Origin: Chamaea fasciata
Lineage: Eukaryota; Chordata; Aves; Passeriformes; Sylviidae
DNA length: 64,000 nt
Direction of reading: 5' to 3'
NCBI GenBank assembly: GCA_029207755.1
Contig: JARCOQ010000005.1
Location: forward strand, 44,789,621-44,853,620
Below the pieces are notes generated by a model. The model made no database searches. It saw nothing but the letters and a program-made list of their open reading frames with translations, and was not told where the DNA came from. This document shows positions 29,201-42,000 of the stretch, one piece after another. The position numbers were made by a program, and so were the translations under genes. How positions within the stretch are numbered: position 1 is the stretch's first letter; each line of letters begins with the position of its first letter.

Positions 29201-30261
29201 CAAAGAGAATATTGCCGCTTGTAAGTCTGAATGCTAGTTTGCCACAGGAGACTTTATATGATTTCTGCAATTCTAGGAAACTTTTCTTTAATGAAAACAT
29301 TCTGTCACCACCTGTCAGGAATAAATTTAGGCAAAGAAAACAAGACAATATTGAACTAGAAGGCAGGATCTTGCAAAACATCAGAGCTGATTCATCCCTT
29401 CCCATTCCTCCCCCCCATCCTACTCCAGGCACCATGCCGAGAATACATTAACTTAACTTGCCTGGGGATTTACATTAGATTACTATCTATTACCAGGGAC
29501 TTCAGATTCCTTTATTCTCCACCAATGCTGTATTTCAGTAAGAGAGTACTGAATAAAAGTAACTTCACCTTTTTCTTCAGTTATTCAGTTTCTGTAGTCT
29601 GCCAGCACAGGTGCCAAGTACAAAAGTCTCGACTACTCAGTCCCACCCCTCGAACTGGTATGCCAGTGTATTAGGATATAAATCTGTTATTTTTGTCTCA
29701 ACATGCATGAATTACCTGAGTATTACATATGTAGATACACATTCTTGCTTGCTAAATCTGCACTCCTACTTTTCAGTATCTGAAAACAGTAGTTGAAACA
29801 AGTCACCTGTTGTAGGACTAAGTTTAAAACTACTCTTGGATAAAAAAAACCCTCCTGAATCACACATTAAAAGAATGAATGATAAATAACTATCAGAAAA
29901 CTGAGGCTTCTATTATCACCCAAGGCTAGGGATATTTTACTCTTCACACCTTCAACTCATTCTACAGAGTTTCTGCAATTACAGCACTCAGGATTGCAGC
30001 CTAGAAAGCTCTCTGGCTACATTTTTCCCCAGTAATTAAAAAAATTGAAATCTATTCATGTAATATAACACTTATCACCCTTCAGAAGCTCCTTTCCCTC
30101 ATTCAGTTAGTCTCATGCTCAACTTCCCTCCTGTGCAAGTGTTCTGCAAGCCACAAAAGCACAGTTTGCCCAGACAAGTAGTTGACCTGGTAGTAGCAAG
30201 TGGCATTGAAAGCCTCGATAACCAGCCCTGCTTTCAACATCAGAGAAGGCAACAGAAAAAG

Positions 30262-30800
30262 GAAAAGGTCATTGAGTCCAACCTTTGACCAAACACCTCC
30301 ATGCCAACTTAACCAGATCACTAGTGCCACGTCCAGTCGTTTGTTGAACACCTCCAGGGGTGGTGACTCCACCACTTCCCTGAGCAGTGCATTCCAATAC
30401 TTGACAACATTTTCAGTGAAGAAATTCTTCGTGATATCCAACCTGAACCTCCTCTGGTGCAGCTTGAGGCTCTGTCTTCTTGTCCTGTTGCTCGTTGCCT
30501 GGAAGAAGAGGCCGACCCCCACCTGGCTACAGCCTCTTTTAGGTGGTTGTAGAGAGTGATGAGGTTCCCTCTTGAGCCTCCTTTTCTCCAGGTCAAACAC
30601 CCCCAGCTCCCTCAGCCACTCCTCATACAACTCACTCTCCCAAACTTTCACCAGCTCTGTTGCCTTCTCTGGGCACTTCAGCATCTCAGTGCATTCCTTG
30701 CAGTGAGGGGCCCAGAACTGGACACAGGATTTGAAGTGTGCTTTACCAATGCTCAGTACAGAGGGATAATCACTGCCCTAGTCCTGCTGGCCACACTATT
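30262..30800 (-). mobile_element. CR1 LINE fragment with the ORF2 C-terminal remnant, antisense
   Basis: Read on the minus strand, this is the 3' part of a CR1 element: the end of ORF2 followed by a short 3' region. One frame preserves typical CR1 ORF2 C-terminal residues, including 'RRFRLDITKNFF', 'VVKYWNALLREVVESP' and 'LEVFNKRLDVAL'. Just upstream the sense continues in another frame ('RGNLITLYNHLK'), which shows at least one frameshift. The 3' end on the minus strand is the 'ggttggactcaatgacc' block near 30265-30285. Upstream homology fades near 30800, the usual 5' truncation. The reverse transcriptase core and endonuclease are absent, so the copy is dead. It lies in the same orientation as the presumed host transcript. 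Confidence 0.93.
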
Positions 30801-31268
30801 TGTGAAAGAGGTTCTAACTCTCAGGAAGATCCAAACAGAATCTACGTGGGGAAAAAAGCAATGGAAAGTATATTTCTTCATGCTTAAACAGAAAAAAGCA
30901 AGCAAAAGGATAAAAAATCCCCTTTATTTTTGAGCAAGTCAATATTTATCATACATCCATTTATATTCATTAACTCAAGTAGGCCAGTACCAAAGGTTTG
31001 CCACTAGGGGATATGTCCTTTTTAAACAGTTAATGGAGTTTTAATTAATTGTGTTACCTGAAAGTATATCTTGACAAAAAGTAAGATAATTGAAATGCAT
31101 TAAAAAGTGTGTTTATTCATCTGTCCAGAAATAAGCTGGGAAAGACAAAGAGAACACGTAACAAAACCATTTTTAGAATACCTGAGAAGAATGGAGAACT
31201 ACTAGGAGACTTGCAAATTTGACTACAGGTATGAATAATTGTATGCTAGCAAATGCCCAAGATTAACA

Positions 31269-31326
31269 ATAAAACAAACAAACAAACCACAACAACAAAA
31301 AAAACCCCAACCCCAAAAAAACAAAC
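31269..31326. repeat. A-rich (AAAC)n low-complexity tract
   Basis: AAAC and AAC units followed by A and C runs. Simple sequence with no other signal. Confidence 0.88.
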
Positions 31327-31479
31327 TAATTTACAAATAAATAGACAAAAAGTAGACTATCTGAATCAAGCTATCAAGCATTAACACTGTTTTGCTCCAG
31401 GGAAAAAATTATTTCTTTTTCTCCTGGAAAAGATTTTGATTTCCCATAGAGAATAAAGAGATTTAAGCCTTGTTTGGTT

Positions 31480-31497
31480 GTTTTGTTTTGTTTTGTT
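31480..31497. repeat. (TTTTG)n short tandem repeat
   Basis: Three to four tandem TTTTG units within a T-rich stretch. Too short to be informative beyond being a potential length polymorphism. Confidence 0.8.
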
Positions 31498-34400
31498 TCC
31501 CAAATAGAGGTTACTTTTTCATTGGAATAATAATCTTTTCCTCAGAAATATATTTACTGGCTTTTGTTTCTTGGAGTTCTTTTAATAAAAATATTATTTT
31601 CTATTTAAAACAGCTTTGATAAGAATAATATGGGCTGGTGAAGGCTATCATCCGTTACGATGGTTTCTGGCATTCAAGGTCAGGTTCAACTACATTAAAT
31701 ACAATGGTTAAAGATAAATTGCTCAGAAGGAAAACAGTGACCAAAGAGCCATTGTCCTGATTTTAAAGGTCCTGAATCCTCGTGAGATCTGTCAAGATAT
31801 GCACAGATGTTGTAGCAAAGCAGGAAAGGGGACCTTTATCCATTTTTTACCTCACAACTGGAGACTATTAAAGGCTTTGGGAAGTATTACTTACTCTTCA
31901 ATCAGCTCATTTCTCCCTTTTTTTTCCCATGCCTATTTTTTTCATATATGTTCTTTAAAGTTAAGATTTAATTGTCTTGTCAGTAGGACAACATTCCAGC
32001 AGTGGAGAACATATAGAGGAAAAGATGGCCCTTCTCTCTGCATCTTTTGTGTTAGAAAGTGCTTTGTCTCCTCCTCAGAACAAGAAGAAATGGAAATATT
32101 CATCCTGGCACAGGCAAGCTGCAACCAACCATTCTGACCTACCCCTGCCCTGAATGGCAATCTTGAACAAAAGAAGTTACTTTAATCAAATCTTTCTGGG
32201 TTTAGTTCAGTGAAGTCAACATGTTTAAGACATCTTAGCATTCTTCCATTCCTTTTCTCACTATTTCAATCACAAATTTTGCACATATGTTCTCTGAGAC
32301 AACATAGACAAAACTTTTCTCAGCTGATATGCTTAATCAAGGGTATGACTAAGAGGTTCAGTATCTCACAAGAAAGCTCAGCAGAAAATAAAGCTCAGTT
32401 CTGTGTTGCTAGATGGTAAGGCACATAGTGGTTCATATTAAATCCATGCCTGTATCTTGGCTGGGACAGTGGCCAACAGTGGATGTCTTGGGAAGACTCC
32501 CATGACTAGAATAAGCATGTAATGCTGCTCCCCCAGAATACTTCCCAGCGGCTGGAGATCTGCAGGTCAAGGGGGTTTTGAGCCAACAGTGCTCATTTTA
32601 TTCTCAGGGGCATATTCTATGTGAATTTGAATCCATGGAAACTCGTGCTCCCCCCAACACCCAGTGGCCGGGAATCTCACAGCTAAATGCAGAGCCCATT
32701 CCTCTGCTCTGAACTTGAGGGGCCTGATGGTTTCATTTGATGGCCCCAGTTCTTCTGCGGACAGAGACTGAACAATCAGTCACTTTCTAATTCTTCCTCC
32801 CCATGCCACTTATGCCTTGCTCTCCTCTCTGCTTATCAACACAAGTGGCAGATAAAAATATGACCAGTAAGAAAGACAGTTGAAAGCACATCAGTCACTT
32901 ACATGCCATTTTAGAAAGTGAACCCAGGGACCTTGATACATAAACCCCATTGACTTTTCATTATATTTTGATTCCTTATTGCCCACCCTTAAAGAAATTT
33001 ACTCTAGAATCTTAAGAAAACAAATCTTAGGACAGATTTTAAGTAGATGGTAGATATATCTGAGATATCCCATTGACATTTCTTTATACCACAATGACAC
33101 TTCCAACTTAGGACCTCAAAAACTGCAGAAAATTCACCCTACCTTTTAAACATCCTATTTCACATTGCTGAGCAGAATGAAATATCCTTCCATCATCTTT
33201 TGTTTGCCACAGTACACACCACTGCTGAGCCTGAAGTCTCAGCCTCATTGCCTTGGTCCCCTTTATATCCTTGCCACTTTCAAGTCTTCAAGCACAGGAA
33301 AATTTTCACCCCATTTTGATCTGTTTTTGCATTATAGACACTGTTGGAAGGGATGAATCCTGTTCAATCACAATTCAAAAAAACTACAGCAGTGAGGGGA
33401 AAGATGAACTCCTTAGCAAAGAGGAGCGCTTGAGGCAAAGGCAGGAAATCCACTCCAGTCCTTCAAAACCGATGCTGATGTCCCACTGAAATCCTCATGC
33501 ACATCATGAGATCTTTTAGGCACTTAAACACCTGCAGGCACCTAAATTCACTGCAAATTCACTAAAATCCACTTAGATTCACACCTGTCACAGCATGCCC
33601 AGCTGTAGAAGAAAACTCTGACTGTCTGTTTGTCCTGCTTCTCCCGAAGGCGAGAGCCCCCTGTTTGAACTGCCACTCTGCTGTGTTTGGAGCCAGGATT
33701 TATTCACTGCTCCCTCATGCCAGGGTGGCCCGTGTCTCAGCCAGTTAAAATGACTGCATGTTAACTTGGCTAAATCTAATGCTTAAGTTATCTGCTGTCA
33801 TGGATTTAACTGCTAACACATTTCATATTCCCTGAGGGTAGTCAAAATAGTAGAGCCTCTAAAATAGCTGAAAAGGAAAATCTCTGTATTACCTCAACCC
33901 TGAAACTTAGTCTTTGACTGACACTATTATATACTATTTGAAGGCTATTTCTGAGATTAATATTACAAAAGGGCATGCTTCTTCCCCAGCAGAGCCACAG
34001 TGCCACTCTCTCCCACTAGAACAAATTGTCCCAGTTTTTTCCCAAGAAGTTGTAAAGACCAGACAATGACGACTTAGTAAAAGTAAAGCTTTCATTCTGC
34101 TCAAACACCTGATGAATAAATTCTATAGCAAGCACTGTTCTGTATCTGGTAGGTATATTTGTCCCTCCTCACTAACTTATCAATTAAACAGAACATGAAT
34201 ACGCCAGACTGTTTCCTTTCCCTCTCCATAAATACTTGCAAGAGTAGTTACTGATTATTGAGTATCAGAACCCAAACCCATCTAAGAGTATTAAATGATA
34301 CATAATAAAAACAGAAGAAGCACACAATTTCATCTTCATTACAGACTTTGTTTAGCCCCGCCTGGATTCTCAGTATATTCTGCTCACACTAATTTCTTCT

Positions 34401-36204
34401 TTTTGTTGTTCCTAACTACCAATTTCTTGTTGATGTATTTGATTTTTATTAATTTCCAAGTGTAGGTGCACCTTGCCTGAAGAAATAACACTGGCAGCAT
34501 TTGACATGTGAATTTGTTTACCCTAGTGAAAATGAACAAGGTACACAGAGCTGATATTCAGAGAGATAATATAAACAGACATAAGTGAGAATTTATATCT
34601 AATATGTACTTCAGTGATCTGGTGAGAGACTGCTGAGACTGAATAAATTAACTCCTAATACGGTCAATTAGGACAGGTAGGTCATCTGGCAAGAGAAACT
34701 GAGAGGAACAAATCCAAAGAGACAAGACCGTTGAGGTCTGCAGAACTGGCTTTCCATCTGTTACCTGGAAATGTAGTCTGTCCTCTCTCTTACCTCATTC
34801 CTGCAATATCTAATAGACAGCTTGTCTCCATTAACTACAATGCTAGTCTACTGTATTTGAATGACCGGGAAGGAGGAGGTATGCAAAAGCAGGAAAACTA
34901 CCTCAGGGATTTTCCTCTTGCTTATATATGCATTAGTATTTTACTAATAAGAAACTAAGTGAGAAGAGGGGCATATAGAAGAAAAAGAATCAGATCTTTC
35001 ATGTGGAATGAAATCAAGTGAACCAGCCTCAGCTGACATTAGTTACACATCCAGCCGCAGCACCTACACATTACACAACAGGGTTCATACAAGCAAGAAA
35101 GTACTTGGACATGTCTAGGCTATCTATGTCATCTCTAACTATTTTGAACAGCTTGAAGAGCAAGAAAAGCAGTGGTGGCCAGGAAAATATGTACACACAG
35201 CTATCACATTTCTGAAATCTGAAGAGAGTGTGTAGAGATGAGGAAAGATGGGGACTCTGTCTGGAAGGATCAAACTCCCATAAAGCATCTCAAATATGGT
35301 GTTAGGATAGTTACTAATCAGTGACCTCACTAGTGCTCCAAGGATTTTACAAAGTGCTCTCTTTGTGAAGAACAGGTTGGACACAAGAAGCTGGAGGAGC
35401 CAGAAGGGGTGGTAAGCAGAGGCAGGCACTTGTTAAGACCTGTTGAGCTACGCTCCAGGCCCAGCAGAGAATCCTGAAAGCAGCAGGCTAGCAGAGCATG
35501 ACTGCTGCCCATCCTTCCCTGTCCATGGTGCTCTCTGTGCCAAGCTGCACAGCCCTGATACAAACCGTGCCAGATCTCACTTAGCCTGGACTGCTCTGCT
35601 TTCCTCCACAGACTATGGCAGGGACCTGAGGAACACAGGGAGGGTTGTCTGCCTAAGATGTGCTTCGGGAGCCGGCAGCAAAAGTGCAGAGGGTGCTGCA
35701 CAGAGCACGGATGTGTCACTCTTGAAGAACTGCCAGGCTCTGCATACCACTGCTGGCCTCTGGTCACCGGTGCCTGAAGGACTTCATCCCCCTTCAGAGA
35801 CCGAAGCGCAGGGAGCAGGCAGGCAGGCTCACCTGGGGAGCCAAGGGCTCAGCTTAGGGAAAGCCCACCCCACCCACACAACTCAAGAGCAGCTCCCCTG
35901 AGGCACCAACATTTCACTGATTCCACCCATCTTCACAGATCCATTTTCCCTGCATTACACTCGAAATTCAGTACACCCCAAACTGAAAAGGAAAGGACAT
36001 TATTTCACATCTTCTGCCACAATCCCCAGGTTTTTGTTATGTTAATGAGGCACACAAAACAACTCTTTTACTTATTGCTCCTTTATGAGCACGGATGGCA
36101 TTAGAAAACGTGAACCAAATGGAAAGCGTAGATTTAACACAAAGTTTTTGACCCGTACTAAATCCCGTGTAAGAGCTTGAGTTTTCCAATTCAGTGACCC
36201 AGCT

Positions 36205-36220
36205 TTTATTTATTTATTTA
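36205..36220. repeat. (TTTA)n short tandem repeat
   Basis: Four TTTA-type units followed by 'cttacttt'. Simple sequence. Confidence 0.8.
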
Positions 36221-38503
36221 CTTACTTTTGAAGCAATCACTGAAACATAAACTGCATTTAGGGACAGCAAATCAGAGGGGTCTCAAATGTTAGGCTTCCT
36301 CTTGCTGGCCATAAAATCATATGAAGGGGGAACAGTAGAAAAACAGGGGTTTCTCTGTGTTTTATGTTCCCTTTCTGACAGATACAAAAGCCAAAAAAGG
36401 AGGATGTTAAGATAGAAATGGTAGAAAATCCTCTGGAACAGCAGAGAACAAAGAGGAGACAAAGCAGTCAACACTGAAGCTTCATACTCCATCCTAGAGA
36501 GCCATGACATGAAATTAATTTTACCGTTGGTTCTGCACATGATTACTGTTTTTCCAAGACATGCTAAGGACTGTGAACTCAGTGAGAAAGGTTGTCCAGT
36601 GGGATGCCTAAAGTAGAACCAGAGCACTCCTGATGCAAAGTCAGAGCTGCAATTTCTTTTTATTTCTTGCTCCATTTGTCTAAAAGGAGAGTTCCTTTCT
36701 GAGATGATTTGTTATGCAGCCTTCATTAGCACTAAGGTGTTGCCTAAAAATTAGGAATTACAAATCTTATTGCTTTAAGCTAAAGTTAGCTTGGTTTAAC
36801 ATCTCTTAGCAGTGCTCTAGTTGTGCACAGCAGAGGAATTTAGTGCAGGTGGCTCATAATTCACATGGAGGTCAGTCTGCGATGGACAGCTCATAAACAT
36901 GCAGCACAAAACAGGCTGACAGCATAAACCAACCCTCAAAGCCCGATTCAGCCCTTGAGCAGCCACTGAACTAGGTATGAAAAAGAAACAAGGCTCAAAT
37001 ACCTTGTATCCACAATCCCCAAGGTAATTTCGCCCTTTAAGAAACCCTTAATTTCAAATCTTGACCACATCTGCATTTGTTCTCCTTGTAGCAAAGGACT
37101 GTGATGGGCAGTGGAAGAAGATAAAATTCAGAAAAAGCATTTGTTCCACATTATTCACAAAGAGAGAACGGAATTAATCAGCTCTTAACCAGCTCATCCA
37201 AACCATATAACAAACACATGATAATTAACACTATGTGTAAAATACTGCTATTTGTAAAAGAGATTAGCAATATCAGGTTTAGGGAGTCCAGCTAAGCGGA
37301 CAGTTGCTCCCAAAACAAAGAGAAATCATCTTGTTTGTTCTCCGTTCCCTGGGCTCTGCCAAACCAAGCACAGCCTTTGCAACCTGGATCTGTGGCTCAG
37401 ATCAGCTGAAGAGGATCCCAGGCTGCAGCCACTTCATTCACCAGGGAGCGAGGGAAGAGATTTCCCGTGTCTTTTAACATGAATTTTGAGAGATGTCTTA
37501 CTACTCCAGTTGTGTGAGCTAATGCACACTTAGGCTAATGGGCCTAAGGATGTAACAACAAAATTTGGAAAGATCACACAAAATGGGAGCAAGACAGGAA
37601 AACAGCGGGACAAGAAGCATGAGCAGTTATGTGACTCACTCTTTTGATAACGTGCCTTCTACACTGGCACTATCCTGTTACAGCAGGAACGCAGAACGTT
37701 TCAGAACGCAGCCCAAGTCTACCTAGAAGGGGAGCTTCCCTTTATGGAAGGAGCAGTGGAAATTGTGATTGGAGCTGAATGTCAGGGAAAGGATCCCCAC
37801 TGACTTTAACAGCCTTCGGTTGCAGTTCCAAAGTGGGGTCTGGTTAAGCACCACGCTCTCCTCCGCTAAGAGCTTCAGGTTATTTTTCTACACCTTTTAG
37901 CAGTGCCTTCGGCAGTCATGGGAGCCTTGCGTTCGCCTGCACACAGCACCACCAGCCGCTGTCTAGTGTGGATGGAGAGCTGTTCCCTTCGCCCGAGTCT
38001 ATCCGTGCCCGAGATCTCGCAGCCAAGCGATCGTCTGCGGCCGTGCAGGGAACAATAGCGGCGGGGGAAGCCCCGGGCTGCCCGCCCCGCCGCACGGCCG
38101 CCGCTCCAGCCCGCAGCCCCGGGCGGCTCCGGGCGCTCGGCGTTCGCCCCACGCCGCCGCAGCCGCGTTCGCGGCCGGCGGCGGCGGCCTGCGGGGACAC
38201 CCCGCGCCCCGGGTCTCCGCCGCCGCCGGCATCCACGGCAACTCCGGCGGGAGCACGGCCCGCCCGGGGAGGCAAAGTTTGCCCGCCCCTGGGACCGCGC
38301 CCCTCGGACCGCGCCCGCGGCTCCGCGCCCCGCCCGCCCTGGCTGGCGCACCTGCCCCGCGGGGGCCGCCCGGCGCCACGGCGCCCCCTGGCGGGGCCCC
38401 GCCGGGCCCGCCGCTCGCCGCCCCCGCTCCCGTCGCCGCCCGGGTCGGCGCCCGAAGCCGCACGGCGGCCCCGCGCTCCCCGCGCCTCTCCGGCCGGCGC
38501 GGT

Positions 38504-38509
38504 GCTTAC
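38504..38509 (-). promoter_or_regulatory. Splice donor of the first coding exon
   Basis: On the minus strand the exon ends ...CGC AAG and the intron begins GTAAGC. AAG|GTAAGC matches the vertebrate donor consensus well at exon -2, -1 and intron +1 to +5. The intron starts in phase 0, directly after the fourth codon counted from the 38521 ATG. Confidence 0.75.
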
Positions 38510-38521
38510 CTTGCGCAGCAT
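38510..38521 (-). CDS. TMCC3: Putative first coding exon (Met-Leu-Arg-Lys then splice), probably TMCC3
   Basis: An ATG at 38519-38521 opens four codons, Met-Leu-Arg-Lys, ending exactly at a strong donor. The start context is CCAGC before ATG, with A at -3, an adequate Kozak match. TMCC3 is a member of the TMCC family of coiled-coil proteins with two C-terminal membrane segments that reside in the endoplasmic reticulum. The body of such proteins is encoded by later exons, which are not in this window, so nothing here shows the coiled coils or membrane spans directly. The TMCC3 name is inferred from position (5' end about 21 kb past the NDUFA12 3' end, same strand), as in other vertebrates. Recalled human TMCC3 begins with a different peptide, so this would be an alternative first exon. 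The reading frame stays open upstream, with another in-frame ATG at 38687-38689. Starting there would give a 60-codon, Ala/Gly/Arg-rich exon, but that composition is typical of CpG-island DNA, so I prefer the short start. Confidence 0.5.
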
Positions 38522-39080
38522 GCTGGGCGGGCAGCGCCGGGGGCTCCCCGCCGCGGCGCCGCGCTCTCCCGCCCCTCGCGGCGCGGCGGCCCCTCCGTGC
38601 GCGCCGCCCGCCTGCCCGCACTGAGCGGCGGCGCGACGGCTGCGCCCGGCACGAGGCAGCGCGGCCGCGGGGGGGCCGGGCCCACCCACCCCGCCGCCCG
38701 GCCCCTTCCCCGGCCGCGGCCCCCGCCCGTCCCCGCTGCCCGGGGCCGGGGCAGCCGCGGCCGGGGAGAGGCGCGGAGCGGGCGCCTGGCTCCGGCCGGC
38801 TCCTTGTCACGCCGCGCGGGCGCCCGGAGCGCTGTGGAGAGCCCCCCGCGGAAAGCGGCGCGCTCGCCCCTCAGCCGCGTTGGCCGGCCCGGGTCAGAGC
38901 AGGGCAGGGCTGGGGCTGCTCCCGCTGGGGAGCGAGGAGACGCCGGGCTGGATGGCCGGATGGTCCGAGGTGCTGGATGGCTGCACCGCCCCAGCCAGGT
39001 TCGACTGCGGGAAGCTCCTTGGACCGCGCTGCTTTCGGTGCTCGAAACCCGCGAAGCAAACCCGCTTGTTCCGTAGCGAA

Positions 39081-42000
39081 ACAAGTCTCACCCGAACAAA
39101 ATTACACGCATTCCAGCAGCAATTTATTTTTCCTGAAAGCTGTAGTACAGTGCCAGAGTTACAAGCTGTTCCGAAGTTAAAATAGAATCCGATCTCAAAA
39201 GGTATTTATTGTTAATTATTACACGCTTTCTGTAATAATGTTGAATGCAAGAATCCCGGGCTCCCGCTGTCGGCTGTGTGGAGATGAATCGTGGCATGTT
39301 GCATCTGCACACACGTGCCCCGGGTGAGCCTGTGTGCTGAGCAGCCAAAAATAGAGCAGCAGGTTGTGCTGTGTCTCGGGAGGACAGGACCACCATTTCA
39401 GATTCTGAAGGATGTGACTTATCTTAGGGCGACCCATTATTTCAAGTTTTCTCTGTGTCCTGGTACATTCTTCAAGTAACTTTCATGAAACTTCAGTCCT
39501 GTGAGCATATAGCGACCCACAGAAATTAATTTCTAGCAAGATAGTTAACAAATAAAAATCAGACAAGTTACGGAAAACTGTCATCACATTTACACTTGAA
39601 CTTAGTTCGACAGGAGCGGTTTAGCTGAAGCAAGAGAATACTCACTGGCAGACTAGTAACATTGTGTCATGGAGAGCAGCAGACAGAGAGTACTTGGCCG
39701 TCAAATTTCGGCCATCGTGTTTATGATGCTGAGCCAAACGTTGCTGCTTTTGATCTTGTGGTATGTGGTGTCACTCAGCACAGTGTTGCCTTAAGGTGCT
39801 AAAATGGTGGGGTTGTCACTTTAGTGGAATGTGCATGAGTAGCCTTTCGTTATGTTGGTTATGGTCAGTGCCAGCTCTTGGGCTAAAATTTGCTGTACAC
39901 ATTTTAGCATGTGGATTTGTGTCTCCTGATGCTGGTTGTTAGATACTTCTGCTCTCTCTTCTGCCATCCAGCTTTGGCTCTCTCTCTGCTCTACAATCAA
40001 GTCTGTGTGTACAGACTTCAGTAGTGCTCCTATTCACTTGCTCAGGTTGCCTCTTCCCCTTACTTTTGTCTCCTGAAAATGAAAAACCCTGAGTTTTGTC
40101 AAAATGTCCGTATTACAGGTACAATGGGATGTTTTCAGAGTCACTGTAGATGACTATGCTCAGAAACCAGTGGTGTTTCCAAGAATGCTGCCTGCTACAG
40201 TCATTAACTCTTCTTGGCCACTACCCAGTGTAAAATGCTGAGACACATCCCTCTTCATGTACCTGCTGTCACCCTGGTTGGGACAAACTCTCAAACAGAT
40301 TTCTTCCAGACATTTCTCACTGAATTGCACATGTCTTGCTTGCATGAGGTTTGATTGTGTAGGCTTGATAAAACTACTAGTTTACCAGTAAGTGAAACAG
40401 GATAGTAACAAGGAACGAGAACATCAGCAATAACCCTAGACCATAGATGTAGGGGAAACTTCTCTGGGTATTTAGCTTGTTTTCTCTGTAGTTACACTCA
40501 TGAAAATATATGTGCTCTGAAATCACTTGTTTTCCGAAGAAAATCTCAGAGTGTGATTAAAAAAGAGTTGAAATCCTGAGATTTAGGTGTTGCAACACTA
40601 AAATTACATGTATGGAGTTCTTAGCGTCCTCCAAACATCAGTGCTTGGTACCTTGGCTTTTTATTCATTAGTAGGGTTCAGTGCTTTGGAACACGTTTCA
40701 TCTCCTGATAAGCCAGAAACTATCCAAGGTCAGCAACTGAAAGAGATTTTTCAAATAACCTCCTTGGGATACCTAACAACAGATTATGGAAGTCTGGTTC
40801 CCACCTCAAGGCCAGAACTTCTGTCTTCTCAATTCAGGGCTGAGCCATTTGCCCTGAAGATGGATCTGGATGTCCAAAGCTGTGTTAGATAACTCACCTC
40901 AGTGCATGTTTCTAAATTACCTTCTGGTAACAGCTCTGTCTCCTTCTCACACTGCTGACCTCTTCATCTTTTTCTGGAGCTGTAAAAGTTTAAGTACATC
41001 ACTTTATTTTGAAAACAAGCATTTTTAGATAGATGAAAAGTTTGGAATCCAGACCTATCAAGAAATGTGGTGGGTAGGGATTTTTGATACAACTCCAAGC
41101 CATTTGGCCAAGCAGCAGCAAATAATTAAATTTATTGACTTGTCTTGTCTGACATAACATCATTTCAGGGCCTCAGGACTGCTTATGTTTCCACTCTTTC
41201 ATCCCATCACTGTGTTTTTGTTTTTTGTGGTGTTTTTGTTATGATGTATGTAGCCATTGGCACCCACGTTCTCCTGCCCCTCTGCTGCTGTAACTTTATG
41301 TTCCTCCTCAGTATGCTCACTCTTACATCAGTCCGTGTGCCCCTTTTCTCCTACAGTTTTAGCCCACTTATCGTGCTTGTTCAATACCAGACATCTTCAG
41401 AGGAAGTCTGGACACAAAGCTATGTGTGATTTGGTGGAATTGATCGACTGTCTCCAGGAATAGACCCTGTATGAAAACATACTTCCTCCTCCAAAAACCC
41501 TTTAATAAAAATTATGACCTACAAGAATTGTACAATTATTTTCAAGTTTGTTTTGACAAAGTCATGTTAGTTTGCTCATCTTCAAAGAACTTTAGCCACA
41601 TGCAATAGTGCCACTTAATCAGAATATGACAGGTGGGAAGTCCACCCCATGCTGGACAGCTCAGATAAGTCTGGATAACTGGAGAGCAGCTGGCATTCAG
41701 TATGAACACACCTGCTTCTTCTTTCCTCTGACTTTCACTCATATTTTTTGGTGTCTTCCTTCACAAAACTTGTCAAATCATTCTGTCTGTATTTCCTTCC
41801 CTCCAAAAAGCTTTAGGTAACAGTTTGCTGCCTTCTCATATTTGGGTAATTTTACAGTTTTACATTACTAGCTGAATGGTGCTATGCTATAGTCTTCTCA
41901 ACTTGTTCCCACTAAGGAATTTGCCAACAACGCCAACTTTTTGTTATTCTTAATGTCATACTTCGCTTATCAGTGCCCAAAGCCAAATATGAAGAAAAGG

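Larger units (their letters stand above)
3171..30261. other. Long non-coding stretch, probable intron
   Basis: Twenty-seven kilobases without a recognisable exon, RNA gene or clear transposon. It holds a C-rich/A-rich tract at 5423-5456, an AAAC-type repeat at 9769-9806, a cluster of perfect palindromes at 10790-10849 and an A tract at 20216-20233. Somewhat GC-richer patches, for example about 28300-29150, have longer open frames but no start-and-splice structure or known protein motif. Whether any part is a non-coding RNA exon cannot be decided from sequence alone. Confidence 0.45.
30801..37984. other. Non-coding DNA left of the CpG island, probable intron 1
   Basis: No exon or transposon recognised. 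It contains an A/C-rich tract at 31269-31326, a TTTTG repeat at 31480-31497 and a TTTA run at 36205-36220. A GC-richer patch at 35440-35900 gives an open frame of about 150 codons, but it has no recognisable protein character and an overlapping opposite-strand frame of similar length, so I do not call it a gene. The region immediately follows the first-exon donor in the direction of transcription. Confidence 0.45.
37985..39080 (-). promoter_or_regulatory. CpG-island promoter of a minus-strand gene, probably TMCC3
   Basis: About 1.1 kb is strikingly GC-rich with CG dinucleotides throughout, while the rest of the window is AT-rich and CpG-poor. That contrast is the signature of an unmethylated vertebrate promoter. 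The core, about 38050-38850, has many GC-box-like GGGCGG/CCGCCC motifs. No TATA box is evident, which fits a dispersed-start CpG promoter. Direction is set by the minus-strand ATG and splice donor inside it at 38504-38521, so transcription probably starts between about 38600 and 39050 and runs left. A divergent plus-strand transcript is possible but has no direct support. Naming TMCC3 rests on vertebrate gene order next to NDUFA12, not on protein similarity. Confidence 0.85.

Noticed and set aside
30103..30684. A 193-codon minus-strand gene
   Set aside because: Most of the peptide is the CR1 ORF2 C-terminus with a frameshift; it is a transposon remnant.
35443..35901. A 152-codon plus-strand open frame
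   Set aside because: No recognisable domain or splice structure, an opposite-strand frame of similar length overlaps it, and the local composition explains the openness.
1..38000. Further TMCC3 exons in the left part of the window
   Set aside because: The large coiled-coil exon expected of TMCC3 was not recognised in any frame, so it probably lies outside the window.
37875..39084. Several long overlapping open frames on both strands in the CpG island (up to about 310 codons)
   Set aside because: GC-rich DNA has few stop codons, the frames overlap each other on both strands, and the peptides are low-complexity Ala/Gly/Arg/Pro. Only the short frame ending at the donor has gene structure.
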